A stretch of DNA of 64,000 nucleotides from Poecilobothrus nobilitatus. Its lineage: Eukaryota; Arthropoda; Insecta; Diptera; Dolichopodidae. A program made the translations under genes and the position numbers. Positions 25,445-38,136 of the stretch are shown piece after piece; positions within the stretch are counted from its first letter, which is position 1; each line of letters opens with the position of its first letter. Under the pieces are notes generated by a model. That model searched no databases, was not told the origin of the DNA, and was given only the letters and a program-made list of their open reading frames with translations. The stretch covers positions 260,237,590 to 260,301,589 of the forward strand of contig OX352773.1 of the NCBI GenBank assembly GCA_947095535.1, in the 5' to 3' direction.

Positions 25445-27205
25445 GGCAGCCATTTCCTTATGTACAAAAGTATATATACCCTGTTTCCATTAACTCATCT
25501 CAACAATTTTGTTTTAGTCAATTGTATTTTCTGCATGACTTAATAGTTATTTTGAATTTTTAATATCAGAATTTTTTTTACGAATTTTTCATTTTTGTAA
25601 AATCATTTATTGTGAAAATTCACTGATTCTTATGATTTCTTTTTATTTTATTAATAAGTTCTTTAGAATTACTTTTTTTTTTCTATTTTGTACAATAGAT
25701 TCCGATTTCTTATTTCTATGTATTACATTTTAAAAAGATAAAATTTCTATATTTTAAAATCATGAAAAACTTTTTGTGGCTTTAAGAAATGAAAAAAAAA
25801 AAAAAAAACTTTTCATCTTGAAATCCGTTAAATTTTCTGCTCTTATTTAAAGAAGTTTTACAGGGTTTTTTGCGGAATTAATTGTCTTATATTATTTTTA
25901 ACATTGAAATAATTTTTTTTGTTTTTATTGTTCTTTAATAAACTTCATCGAATCCATTATAATATCTAATTATACAATGATTATTCTATAATAATGTTAA
26001 ATCTTTTGTTCTTTTTAAAAAAAAAACCATAAAATAAAAACAAAAAAAAAAGTGCTGAAATCCACTCATATTTTTCGAGTAATTTCAAGTTAAAACATTT
26101 TTCAAAAGAAAATCTTTTTTGTTTTGTTTCGCTAAAGGCGTTTTCTTTCACGAAAAACAACAAAAATATAATATAATTCCCTTTGGAATATATAATTGGA
26201 GACTTAAAAAATTCAAAATCTTAAAGAAATTTTCATCTTTTTTCTTTTTTTCTACTTTTGTTTTTCTTTGGGTTTTATAAATCATAAACTCTTCAGATTT
26301 GCAATTTTTAGAAAATCAAATTAAATAAAATATTTCTCATATTTAAAATTTGGATCAAATTTTTTTAAATTTTTTTAAAAGGGCATATATCATTTTATTG
26401 TTATTCCATTTATAATGTTGTCAAGTGTAGTCAATTTGTTGTAGATTGTCAGAATGTTTGAATTCTTTTTAAGAATCTCTTAATTCTTGAGAAAGAAAAA
26501 TTTATTTGCTATTTTAATTTTAATTATGTTTACATATTTTGGTTAATATGTGAATGAAGTTTAAATAATAGAATATTCAAAATGATTAAATAATCAGTTA
26601 TAATCCTGTAATGTAGATGAAATAACAATTAGTTCTACTATATTATTTTGTTCTAAGTCTTGAATAGCGTTGTTAGAAGGAGAATAATAATACAAAATAG
26701 GTTATAAATGGAAGAACAATTTATAACATAATCAAAGCAGTCATTAAAATGTTATAAAGACTAATTAAAATATATAATATATTGTTAAAAGTTGAGATGA
26801 CAATGGACCAAATACGATCTAAGTGTACCTTTTTGGCAGCCACCTTAACCTAACCTAAAAGATGAGATGAACTTAATAATTAAAGATGAATTAATATTCA
26901 AGTCGGAACTATAAATATTTTTATACAATTAAAAATAAAATGGGTACAATTAACTTTGTAAGAAAGTTCCAAAACAAAACGAAATTTCATCTTTCCTTTT
27001 GAACTATCTGATAAAAATGTTAAAGTTTAACAATTTAACATTATTTAAATTTTTTTAAAATAAATAAAATATAAGAACCATTAAAGGCCTAATTAATATA
27101 GCATTTTGAAAATATTGTCCCAACATATTTCTTGAATAGCTAAGACCATCACATCGGTTAGTGATGGTAGCAATAGCTAGGTATAGAAAGATCTTGAGAT
27201 CTTTG
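25445..27205. other. AT-rich interval, nothing recognised
   Basis: Contains T-rich runs near 25910 and 26230, and a short ccttaacctaacctaa at about 26844-26860 (two telomere-like units only). The 60-codon frame at 25981-26163 is not a convincing protein. Confidence 0.4.
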
Positions 27206-27210
27206 AGATC

Positions 27211-27375
27211 TCGCCTGGGTGGCCTAGTGGGTAAGAGCGTATAAAATACGCTGTACCGAGGGAGTTTGGGTTCAAATCTCACACAAGTCGTAAGAGTTAT
27301 TTCCCCTTACGACATTTACAGCGACGCCTGAAAAGGAAATGCTGTGTAATTTCAGAGAAATGCACAAAAAAAAAG
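27211..27375 (+). mobile_element. SINE-1, 3' body deleted
   Basis: A box ggcctagtgggtaagagc, palindromic gcgtataaaatacgc, B box gggttcaaatctc, then a perfect stem gtcgtaag/cttacgac. The block cttgtcacatttatgtggc before the tail is missing: aatttcagagaaatgcac runs straight into the A-tail. No target duplication found. Confidence 0.85.
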
Positions 27376-27589
27376 ACATTATGTTTACATCATATTACAT
27401 TCTGTAATTATATAGATTCACAGATTAATGATAATACATAATAAAGCAAATGATTATTTTTGTTGTTTTTGCTTTCTCTTCGTATTTTGTTATTGTTCTC
27501 TTTATTTTTTAGCGTGCAGAAGGATGGAATAAACTTAACTTTATTAGCGGATTTGAGATTCTGAAAAAATGTGTCTTTTATTTACTCTG

Positions 27590-28035
27590 TCCTTCTGGCT
27601 GCTAAGAAAACATCTACATATTTTAAAATAAAGCAATGAAATTTTAACTACGGATAAGTATCGCAAAACATTATGTGGTACAGCTTTTTTCTATAGTCCC
27701 ACCCGTTATGGAGCTACCGCCTCCAATGTTAAAAATAGCCCTATATTTAAATTGTTATAACAGAAGTTTTATAAAGTATTATCTTCAATCTTAAAACGCC
27801 AAACGATAGCTGCTTTTATAAACTTTCTACATAACATGTATAATTTTACAATATGTTATAGGTCAATTTATCGTTATGCTAAACACAATTTTTGCAAAAT
27901 TCTGGAATTCTTCTATCTTCTAAACAGTTTAATTCATTTCAGACATTTCAGAAAATATTTTTGTGTATACAAACGTTGAGGACTCTTATAGCTTCAAAAA
28001 TTGAAAATTCCTTATTTTTAATCACCTGTAACTTG
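27590..28035 (-). repeat. Degenerate Family A copy, minus direction
   Basis: Ordered matches to 6140-6600: tgaaattttaactac, tagtcccacccgttatggag, ctatatttaaattgttataa, aaaacgccaaacgatagctg, attcttctatcttctaaac and ccttatttttaatcacctgtaacttg. Both termini are lost. Confidence 0.7.
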
Positions 28036-28049
28036 AATGCCTCAATTTA

Positions 28050-28480
28050 GTCTTTAAATGGCCTTCACTCTGTAGTAAATGTTAATAATAATGATACCTA
28101 ATAAAAATACCAATATTAATAATAAAAATATCGGCTATAGTGAGAGTGGCGTTGCCTTCAATTATTACTTCAAAGTGTTGATGGCTTTCCCATTGATAGT
28201 AAAATGTTAATAATAATAGGTGGATTCATTTTCTCCCCATAGTTTAATTCGAAATTTACGCATCCCAATTACTCACAATTCAAAGTCCTTGTCCTATCCT
28301 CTTTTATCACTACTCCCTACCCTAACCTTATATATACCCCATTATATTAAGTTAATATATAAATTTATATTATTATTATTTTTATATTAACTTAAGAGAG
28401 GCAGCTTTAATCAATAAGAATCTGACACTATCAGTATTTTTGGTGTCTTTGGTGTCTTTCTCAACTCCTTTAAGAGGTTG
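28050..28480 (+). repeat. Family D repeat, second copy
   Basis: Same order as 16.7-17.2 kb: ctctgtagtaaa, taataataatgatacc, ggcgttgccttcaattatta, taataataggtggattcatt, ctatcctcttttatcactac and tccctacc, then ccccattatatta and caataagaatctgacactat. One unit of the internal duplication is shorter than in the first copy. Confidence 0.6.
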
Positions 28481-29208
28481 CCAACAACACAACCTGAAAA
28501 AAAGCAGTTATTGATAAGCGTAAAAGGTCTATTAATTTTTAAAACGAAAGTCTTTTTTTATTTAAAATAGTATAATTTTCAGCTAAAGTGCTAGTACAGA
28601 AATTTAAATCATCTGCAATTTATTTTTTAATTCGTTTTTGAGGGAAATTCCTCACACCCTTTATATTTATAATTGTCTAAATCAGTTTCTTAATAGTTTG
28701 CAAAAAATAAATAATTTAAATTCATTATTGTTGTTTTTATCACAGAAAGATTGTTATAAAGTTTGGTAATGTTGTTTTTTGATTAGAGAGTGACTGTTGC
28801 CATACCTTTCTAAGCAAATTTTCGGACATTTTTAAAATAGAGGTAGTGTTGAATTTGTTCAAGGACTTCTCTTAGGTTTAACAAAACAAATTAATATAAT
28901 ATTATCTTACGATTTCTGAGCTTTTTAGTCAATTATTTAACTTGACTGTAGGAAAATTTGAAGTTAAATTTCAGGAATTTTTAAAACCTTGTTTTTGTTT
29001 TTAAATACGTATAAATAAATATCTTTTTCCAATTTGATATCTTATAGTTGGCAAAATCCTCATAGTTTATTCTTTTATTTACTAATTGTCTTATTTTTTT
29101 TCTTGATGTTAGAAGTTTTTGGTTGTTATACATAAATGGATCCGACTTAAGCAAATTATATTCATTTTGGAATTAAAAAACTGAAGGAATGGAGACAAGA
29201 TTCTATTT
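28481..29208. other. AT-rich interval, nothing recognised
   Basis: No coding similarity or repeat family seen by eye. Confidence 0.4.
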
Positions 29209-29209
29209 T

Positions 29210-30346
29210 TATACCCGTATGAACTATGTTCAAGGGTATAATAAATTTGCCATTACGTTTGTAACACCTTAAAGGAGTCGAGCTAGGTATAGTGTCAAAG
29301 GTATGGATCGGCTCAGAATCGAATTCTGAGTCGATTAAGCCATGTACGTCCGTCCGTCCGTCCGCACGATAACTCAAAAAATAAAGGAGCTAGGAAGCTG
29401 AAATTTTTTTTATGTCACTTTTGCAAAATTGTTAGTTTTGCTATTTAAATCCAACATTTTCGGTCGGCGGAATCGAGTAGCTGCCATACAACTTCTATCT
29501 TTATATAGAAATAAGTCAGTATCTATTCAAGCTACGTTTCTGAAATTTTACAAATGATGATCAAGTTTTATGGCAACAACTTCTGTAAAATTTAGTTGTG
29601 ATGGTGTGACGGGTTCGGGTAGCTGCCATACAACTTCTCTTTTTAAATGAAAATAACTCAGTGTTTATTGAAGCTAGGAATCTGACATTTTGCGAATGAT
29701 GAACAAGTTTTATGGCAATAACTTATGCAAAATTTGGTTGTGGTGGTGCGACAGGTTCGGGTAGTTGCCATACAACTTCTCTTTTTAAATGAAAATAACT
29801 GCACGATAACTCAAAAAATAAAGGAGCTAGGAAGCTGAATTTTTTTTTACATCACTTTTACAAAATTGTTAGTTTTGTTATTTAACTTCAGCATTTTCGG
29901 CTGCCGGGTTCGAGTAGATGCCATACAACTTCTTTCTTTAAATGGAAATAACCCAGTGACTATTCAATCTAGGTATCTGAAATTTTGCAAATGATGATCC
30001 AGTTTTATGGCAACAACTTCTGTAAAATTTGGTTATGATGATATGGCAGGTTCGGAAAGTTGCCATACAATTTCTCTTTTTAAATGAAAATAACTCAGTG
30101 TCTATTGAAGCTAGCTATCTTAAATTTAGTGAAAAAGTGTCGAGTTGCATGCCAAAAACTTTTGTAAAATTTGATTGGTCTAAAGCAGCCGGTTCAGGCT
30201 TCTTGCATTTCTTGGAACTTAAAGAAGCTAGGCGCAATATCTGAATGTTTTTAAAAGATGATCAAGTTTTATAGAAACAGGATATATTACGTTCATACGG
30301 GTATCCTAGAGTTGACACAGTCTACTCTACTGCACTCTTCCTCGTT
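29210..30346 (-). mobile_element. Family B element with nested tandem repeats
   Basis: The left end tatacccgtatgaactatgt is followed by caagggtataataaatttgcc; the right end is gttcatacgggtatcctagag, then gcactcttcctcgtt. Family A has the same architecture, including the gtccgtccgtccg block (29347-29362). The strand is given so that the aacgaggaag end counts as 5', as in Family A. Inside, the phrase gccatacaact recurs at 29483, 29625, 29767, 29920 and 30062 (steps 142, 142, 153, 142), and a larger unit starting gcacgataactcaaaaaata recurs at 29364 and 29801 (437). No transposase; the frame at 30029-30244 is only repeat sequence. Confidence 0.8.
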
Positions 30347-31500
30347 TTCTTTTAGGTTTGAAATTTGTTATTGTGTTTAGGTTGTGTATAATAAATGAAA
30401 ATTATAACAGACTTTGTTATATTAATTAGGATTATTTACCATTGGACTTAAATATATTATATATAATGTTATACACATTAGCTTACCTTTATACTTGTGT
30501 TAAATTATATTTAAGAATAACTGTATCTTGTAGTAATAGAAAGGATGGTAAAAAGTATTTTTTTGTTTTTGTTTTATAAAAATAATAAAAATTGACAGAA
30601 CAAGAAATGAAGTCTTAATATTGAAAAGTTTTTTTTATTCAAGAATAAATCGTAAATTGACACTATGCTATATGTTTTGTACTATGCGTGCAATTTTTGT
30701 TTTGTTATTAGGACTGGGTTATAATTTAGATGAATAAGTAATGAACCAATGAACCAGACATAAATTGCCTTTAGATAATTTCTATTACTTTTACCATTTT
30801 TTTTTTATTTGTTGGTTAAAGTTTTCATTTCTTTATTTAGAAAATTTGTGAAAAGTTTGTTTTGGTTAAAATTTGAAATTAACAAAAAAAAAAAAGTAGA
30901 AAAAAGATCCTTAAAATAATACCAGTTATGATACAGGATTTATTAGGATTAAATTTTTGGTTTTATTTAATTTTTTCTTACGAAAGTTTATGTTTTCAGT
31001 TATGTTTGTGTTTAAAATATTTATTTAAGAATATTAAACTTTTGTTTCACATTGAATGTGGGGAATAGTATTAAAATGTGGAGCCTTAATTTAATTTTTT
31101 TTAAGTATAAAGTTAAATTGGAAAAATGTACTTGCCTTAATTTTTCTTTTAAGGTTTAATATTTTTAAAGAGATTGCAAGAAGTTAAAGTATAAATTCTT
31201 TGTCCGCTTTATGAAAATGGCTTTAGATTTTTTCATCATTTATAACGTAGCTTTTTATATTCCTTATAATAATCAAGTTAAGTTATAGTTACAGTTACAG
31301 TTACTGTATTTATTATTATAATAATGAATAGTATAAATACATATCTTCTGGTTGCCGTAAGGTCTTAACTGGTTCAGAAATAAATATATACATTGTAATT
31401 ATAATACTTTATTTTTAGTAAATATGTCTAAAAGATCTTGTTATATTTTTCGACCTGAAAAAACTTTGTAGTAGTTTGTTTTAATATTTGATTAAACGAA
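30347..31500. other. AT-rich interval, nothing recognised
   Basis: A short gttaca-type run lies at about 31283-31306. No gene seen. Confidence 0.4.
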
Positions 31501-31660
31501 ATAATCCATCCGTACTTCCAACCAATATACTCTGCGTTAGATGTTCCATCCCATTATATTGGCAAAGAGAGAGGTGAGTTTAGTCAATAAGAATATGACA
31601 CTACCAAGGGGAAATTCTTGATGTCTTTAATTGCCACCTTTCTTTAGGCAAGATTCCAAG
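31501..31660 (+). repeat. Family D repeat, third copy, truncated
   Basis: Keeps only the conserved block: accaatatactctgcgttag, catcccattatattgg, gtcaataagaatatgacact, accaaggggaaattcttgat. The ccaatata/tatattgg complementarity is kept, as at 17.05 kb. The taa-rich upstream half is absent. Confidence 0.6.
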
Positions 31661-32940
31661 CTCCCTTTAGCCAATCCAACCTCCTTTTAGAAAAGCAAAT
31701 TTAAAATAGTAATAAAAGATTATCATTATATTAGATTTTTAATGTTCGGGTGACAAATCTTAAATATTTATAACATATTTTTTTTGAACTTATAGAACGA
31801 ATGTTGAAATCTTAGATAACAATTTTTGTATTTCCAAGTCACAAAAGAAAAATTTTTTTTTTTTTTCGAAATTTCGGAAATTGCTTATAAATTCACAAAA
31901 GTTATTATAAGTTATTTTTGATCCTTCAAACAATTGTATCTAACACTTCAATCAACACTCTAATAAATTCATTGACTTGAACCACTTTTCAAAGGCAAAC
32001 GAAATATTTGAAAATCTTAATATGAGTAACAAAAGATTTATATTCAGTTCTTTTTGAAAATAACAAAAAAAAAACAATAAAAATTTATTTTCATGTCACG
32101 TTTCACATTTAGTATTAATATCAATCTAGTTCTTTATATCCTCCGGAAAGAATAGCAAAAGGTCGTACAATTCTCATCACTTATAAATTTTATTTCAACA
32201 CACATACAATGAACTTACAAAATGTACAGTCATAAGCAAAAAATTTTGTGGAAAATATAAAAAAAAAAAAAAACAAAATATTCATAAAATTTTTACAGAG
32301 AGAAGAGATGGGATTTTGACAGAGTTTTCAACCAGGAGTTTTTTAATTATTCTATTTCGACAGTGTGTAGTGTACAAACAAGCAGCAGAAAAGTGTTTAT
32401 TTACACTAGTGTTTAATATATGATTTGTCACATTTTCTTCTAGATTTACTTTTAAAAATTCCAGATCTTTTATAGAAAATACGGGGCAAATAGAAATCAC
32501 CAAAGAGGAAATAAAAGATTTAAAGAAAAAAAAATAATAAATAAAAATTATAATATTTAATGATGTAACACAATCTATTCTTTTGAACAGCTAAGAAAAT
32601 GTTCATGTCACAGATGATATACCGATTCCGTCGAATTCACAAAGAAGGTAATAGTTCACTAGTATAGATAGTGGATATAGTAATACGCTTTCAAGACTTT
32701 ATTATTTTTGAATATGTATGAATTAGTCGAAGAATATTACATATATTAAAATAGTCCTGTCACCCTAGGTGTTGTTAAGGCGAAGAGCTTTAAGACACAT
32801 CCTTAAGTTTCACATACTTTTTTAGAAAACTACAGCTTGCTTTTTAATGTATATTGAAATTTGAAAATAACAGAAAAGATTACTTTTGGTTAAATTGGGG
32901 CTCTAACTTTTTTTTTCATATTCCATGATATGAAATACAA
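31661..32940. other. AT-rich interval, nothing recognised
   Basis: The frames at 32282-32503 (minus) and the tiny one starting near 32599 have no recognisable domain. No repeat family identified. Confidence 0.4.
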
Positions 32941-32951
32941 TATTCGATTAA

Positions 32952-33146
32952 GAGGCCTCAGTAGCCTAGTGGATAAAAGCGTATAAAATATGCTGTAAAC
33001 ACCGAGGGAGTATGGGCTCGAGTCCTACAAACGTCGTAAGAATAATTTCCCCTTACGACATTTACAGGAACGCCTGAAAAGGCAAAGCTGAGTAATTTCC
33101 TTCTCCCATTTATGTGGCAGCAGAATAAACTAGAAAAAAAAAAAAC
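32952..33146 (+). mobile_element. SINE-1 with 11-bp target duplication
   Basis: One of the best copies: gaggcctcagtagcctagtg (A box), gtataaaatatgctg, gggctcgagtcc (B box), the perfect stem gtcgtaag/cttacgac, the cgcctgaaaaggcaaagct block, cccatttatgtggcag and an A-tail. A perfect duplication tattcgattaa flanks it at 32941-32951 and 33147-33157. Confidence 0.9.
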
Positions 33147-33157
33147 TATTCGATTAA

Positions 33158-33904
33158 TTAAAATATTTTTGTGGTTAGTACTGTACTTTTCCTTAGGAGT
33201 ACATAATATTATAATATATATAACTATGGTCTACGATGATGGATTAAAAATATTTTTTATCCTTATGGAAATTACAAAGAAAAAAAATGAAACATATTTT
33301 CTATAATATACATAAATACTTACATTATACATAAAATTTATACAGAAATACGTGTATAATGTCAAACAATTTATTAGGGCAGCTGTACTTTAATGTATTA
33401 TTTTGTTACTAACATACATTTATTCTTATTATTCTGGAATGAAATTCTGAAAAACAAAAAACAAAATACAAAAACCAAAGGGATTCAAATTCATCTACAA
33501 TAGATTAGAGGATTCCATCATACCTATATTATTCATATACATCAGATATAAATATGTTATAAAAAGATTAAAATAGTTGGTAAGGTTAAAATTTAAATTA
33601 AAACAACAAAAAGATTTAGTTTTTTACCAAAACAAAGTAAAAAAAAAACTATTCTCATGAAATACGCGTACAACATTTATTAAAAAAAATTACTGTTGCT
33701 TCCTTAATCTAGGACGTTGTTCCTTTTTATTCTTTTAATTTAAGTAATATTTGGTTTTTTTTTTATAGTTAAAAATTAATCTGTTCGAAATCAAATATTT
33801 CGAATGATAAGGTACACTTTTTTGATGGAAGTTTTATAATAACTTCAGAGAGGTAATTAATGATTGGGTTATTTTTTATATTAAAAGTAAATTTATACTT
33901 TTTT
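33158..33904. other. AT-rich interval, nothing recognised
   Basis: Low-complexity frames only (33112-33306; 33769-33954 minus). Confidence 0.4.
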
Positions 33905-33914
33905 ATGTTAACAA

Positions 33915-34343
33915 TCCAGCCAATGGTGTAGTTCTTAAGACACCGTCCTTTCATACGAAAGTTCTCGAGTTCAAATCACGGTTGAGTCATATAGATTAAT
34001 AAAAAATAATAGACAGTTTTCTTATAATATATAATTAGTAGAATATAATTAAATTAAAAATAAGAATATATCTCTTATAAATTATAATTAATATCATATT
34101 GTAATAACTATAATATAATAAAATAATAATAAACCATTATTCTTGTATGAGATAATAGATGGCGTAGAGATAAAAGAAACGTGTTATTATCTTGAACAAT
34201 AGCTACAGCCGGCTAGCTATTGTAATCAACGGCTTAGTGAAATTAATGATTCCAGAAACTAAAACTTAGTCAAATATGAATAATAAATAACTTAGTGGAT
34301 GCCCTATGTTCCTTATAGGAGTTGCAAGAAAAAAAAAAAAAAA
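33915..34343 (+). mobile_element. SINE-2 (tRNA-derived) with LINE-type tail and 10-bp duplication
   Basis: The head ccaatggtgtagttcttaag resembles an A box, and cgagttcaaatcac is B box-like. An AT-rich body follows, then gatggcgtagagataaaaga, and the 3' end ttagtggatgccctatgttc, cttataggag plus A-tail. A perfect atgttaacaa lies on both sides (33905-33914 and 34344-34353). The terminal 29 bases (34292-34320) match the last coding bases of the RTE LINE at 20911-20939. Confidence 0.88.
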
Positions 34344-34353
34344 ATGTTAACAA

Positions 34354-35150
34354 GAGGGATTCCCATTTTAAGTGTAAGCTTTTTATTTTTATATGCAAGT
34401 TTACCGTTTTAATTGCAACGATTTTCATTTTAAATACAAGTTTTTTTTTTATTACTAGAAATTAAAGTTACTTGGTTATATACACTATGAAAATTTAAGT
34501 AATTTTATGTATCAATGGTTCAAAATTCGGTGGTAAAAAGATACTGTTATGAAAAATAAAAGTAATGCAATCGAAAATTACTAAGACAAATTTTGTTTTT
34601 ATTATACATATTGTGGTTTAAAATATGTACATATATATACTGGCAATGTAGAAACTTAAACTTGCCACATGTTTTGTCAGGTCAGGTTGTCAAAAAGTAT
34701 TGTTTTGCTAGCAGACTTGTTACTTTAATGCCAGTAAAGTCTCAAGGCAGAAAAACATATTAAAAGTCTTCAAAGTTTGAGATATAATGAAATTTAAATT
34801 ATAATTAAAATTTAAAATAAAATAATAATCTATAAACGATCTGTTTTTTTTTTTTGTTAAATAAAAATATTCATACTTAAATTCTTGAATTTCTTTTACT
34901 TTATATGTATTTCATTTTTCAATATGTAACATTTTCTGGTGTTGTTAAAAAAAATCACGAAAAAAAAGCATTCAAATTTCAATTCCAAAGGATTTTATTT
35001 GTTGTTTTATCGAATTTCAAATCATTTTATTGGCAAATTAACTGGCAAAAAACAAAACCTTCAAATTGAGCTGCAAGTTGAGAAAATTTATATATGTATT
35101 ATAAAATATTTCAATGTATTGCATCTGTCAAGTTATTAACCGAGACGCAA
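34354..35150. other. AT-rich interval, nothing recognised
   Basis: Slightly less AT-rich near 34660-34760. The 66-codon frame at 34939-35139 has no domain. Confidence 0.4.
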
Positions 35151-35154
35151 GGTT

Positions 35155-35335
35155 AAAACTCTGAGAAAGCTTTGTGGTCGAGAGAATAAGACCGTATAAA
35201 ATACGGGAGTGTGGATTTGAATCGCACAAACGTCGTAAGAATAATTCTTCTTTACGACATTTACAGTTACAATTGGAAAGGAGAGGCTGTGCAATTTCCC
35301 TGTCGCATATATGACAGAGGAATATACTAAAAAAA
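35155..35335 (+). mobile_element. SINE-1, diverged copy
   Basis: Head ctttgtggtcgagagaataa, gtataaaatacggg, gtggatttgaatcgcac (B box) and the stem gtcgtaa/ttacgac are kept. The palindromic block is shortened (the segment tgtaaacaccgag is missing) and the body is diverged (acaattggaaaggagaggct). An A-run ends it near 35335. The overlapping 78- and 84-codon frames are artefacts. Confidence 0.75.
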
Positions 35336-35875
35336 AGCTGATAAAGAGACGGTCGCATATACAAAAGACATCAATAAATTTTAAGTTCACTTGTTAGTGT
35401 GAGAATTTTTCATTAATAAACTCCTCCTTTAGCCAGAATAATGGGATAAACACATAATACTGAATATATTTTTACTAGTTACTAGTTAATGGAAAAAAAT
35501 AATTCGATTCCGTTATAATGTACGTATGTATTTAAAAATCCTTGATGCGAATGTAAATGAAAAAAAAATGTCAAAACTAAGGTCAAAAGTTTATAAATTT
35601 TTTTTTGGCTATATGTTTTAATTTTTTCATTATATGTTATAAAAATGTTATAAACCTTTTTCAGTAGTTTTTAATATATGTATATGTCATAGTTATCAGA
35701 TAAGTACGTACCTACGAATGTTGAAAAATTTTCAATGAGTTTTGTATAAATAAACATATGCATACATAAGTTTTGGGTAAATTACTTTTTAAGACAAATA
35801 TTATCTTTTCTTTTGTAAATGTAATTTTTTAATACACATCATATATTGACAGTTGTGTTAAAAATTTAGTATATA

Positions 35876-36393
35876 CAGTAATCCATTCCTCTGTGCGGTT
35901 TTCAAATGTGCTATTTTTACCAAATTTTCGAATAACGTGTTAAAAATTCGTAATAGCGCGCAGTTTTTTATAATTTTCGTTTTTTTTCTAATAAACTTTT
36001 AACAAATTTTTTTCAAACTTTAGAAAACGTTAACAAACTTTTTTCAAAAAGGTATATTACACAAGCTCATCAGAATGTAGTAGTAACGGTAATTAAAACG
36101 AGTTGAAGGTCAAAAGAAACTTTTTAAAAAATTTGCATTGTATTTTTTGTTAAAATTTTTTGCTTATAAGACGCTGAATAAGGAAAACTTTCCTTATAAT
36201 TTTTAGGTTATTTATAATATGTTTATTATTCGTTAAATAAAAGTTTTTCTTTAATTTTTTGTATTTTTCTAATAATTGGAATGCAACCTCATAATTACAT
36301 ACGATGTTCGGTTATCATTGCGCGATTTCGATTTGCGTGTAGTTTGCGTGTAGTTGATAGAACGTATCAACCGCGTAGATGGAAGGAATACAG
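35876..36393. mobile_element. Possible TA-flanked MITE, pogo/Tigger-like ends
   Basis: The left end is cagtaatccattcctctgtg, then cggtt; the reverse complement of the right end is ctgtattccttccatctacg, then cggtt. Both lie next to TA (35874-35875 and 36394-36395). The ends are about two-thirds identical by eye, and GC-richer than the surroundings. About 518 bp, no transposase frame. The pogo/Tigger assignment rests only on the cagta start and TA flanks. Confidence 0.4.
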
Positions 36394-36395
36394 TA

Positions 36396-38134
36396 TTATG
36401 TAAAATATAATATAGTAATATGTAAATTTATTATGTAAATAAATGTAAGTAATTTAAATTCAAATTGTAATTCTATGAATAGAATTAATTATATACAGGT
36501 AGGTAGGATTGAATTAAAAAAAATTTATATTCAATCCTATCAACTATAACATCATACCTTTGCGAAAACAACATGTTGAACAGATTAATGTATGTACCAG
36601 TAAGTATGAATGCATGTCTGTATATATACATATGAAATTTTAAAATAATTTAAATTTAAAATAATATTTTATAGAATTTTAAATATTTTTAGATTTCATT
36701 TTAAATTAATAGTAACTGATGTGAATTTTATTATTTTTTCGTCCTAAATTTTTATATATATTCCAGATTTATTCTATTTATTTTAATTATTTCTGAATAA
36801 ATTAAACCATATGTTACAAGAAAAAGGCTATATATATATAAATCCTTTTCTTTTTTGAGTAGTTTAACGATTTATCGGAACTTCATGAACATTTTACACG
36901 AGTTTTTGTGTTTTGTCACAAATTCACTCTACAAATCACAAACAAAAACTATTTGGTACACCACCGGGCGGGAATGATTTAATGAATATATTGTAATCAA
37001 AGAAATTGGTTGAACTCCTTTGTCAAAAAGCACGAAAACGGATCAAAGAACCAACCAACTAGATTTCATGTTGCAATGAGTTAATAAATTGCAAAAATTA
37101 ATTTTTTACTTTGCCATAATTCAATATTTCTTCAAGGTTTGAAATTAATCGATTGTTTAAACGCTGCACAATTAAGAAAGGTAAATCCGTTAATTGACTC
37201 TGATGTCGGCAACGGGTTAAAGAAAAAATGCAGAATACAATATAGTTTATAACTTTTCCAGGCAGTAGAGAATATTTTTCTGTAATTTTGTTTTCCTCAT
37301 GTGAGTGGGGTTGTCACTGTTGTCCTGTTGTCAGTTATAAGCGAACAAAAAAAAAAAGAGTTAAACAGTCTGTTCGACAAACTTTCTGATTTATATATCT
37401 TAGAAGATTATTTTTAATTTAAAATAAATGCATTTGTGAAAATAATGTTTGTTTTTTTTTTTTTTTGCTTTGCTGATTTAATCATAATCGGGCAGATATA
37501 ATAATTTTTCCTTTAGGATATTTATTATTTTTAAAATTATGCAGAAATCAAACAAAATTTAAAAATAACCTATGAAATTCTATAAAATCAATTATAATAT
37601 TGAATTGAAAATTTTAATTTATTTTAAAATTTAATTTTTTGTTTCTTTTAAAAATTCTATTTTTGTTTTCTTTTTAAAACTTTATTGCAAACTAATTTAA
37701 ATATTTTCAAATAGATTATGTTGAAAATTTTTAATTAACTATAAAAAAAAAAAACAAATTATAAAACAGACAGAAATTAAGATTGAATTGAACTATTGAA
37801 CTAAAATTGAATTAAATTATAAAATTTCTGTTATAAGATTTAGAATCATTTATAAACTTTTTGAAAATATTTATAAATTTTCTTTGATATAATATTTTAA
37901 ATCAATTGAAAAGTCAATTTATGTTTGTTTTAAACACTTTTTAAGTATTCAAATTTAATTAAAAAAATTTCAATGCGATTTTCAATAAATTTTTTTTTTT
38001 TTCAAGTAATTTTTAGAGTTTTCACTTTTTATCCTGTTTTCTTTTATATATTAAAATCTTTTAAATGCATTTAAAAAAAAGAAAATTATTCAATTTAGAA
38101 TTATTTTTAATTAATCTTGCATTACATACATATA
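36396..38134. other. Interval with a more complex stretch, no gene called
   Basis: 36860-37330 is less AT-biased and less repetitive than its surroundings (for example gtacaccaccgggcgggaat, ctgatgtcggcaacgggtta), but neither strand gives a recognisable coding exon. The rest is low complexity. Confidence 0.35.
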
Positions 38135-38136
38135 TA

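Noticed and set aside
26844..26860. Telomere-like ttagg units
   Set aside because: Only two units in the cctaa direction, inside ordinary DNA; too short for a telomere or interstitial array.
27530..27600. A CRISPR-like or other prokaryotic repeat system in the repeat clusters
   Set aside because: Repeats are long, dispersed, and bounded by transposon ends or target duplications; there is no regular repeat-spacer pattern and no cas gene.
10071..35390. Similar peptides (CHINVTRKLH, NYSYDVC) in frames at 10.1, 16.0 and 35.2 kb
   Set aside because: They are translations of the minus strand of SINE-1 copies, not a protein family.
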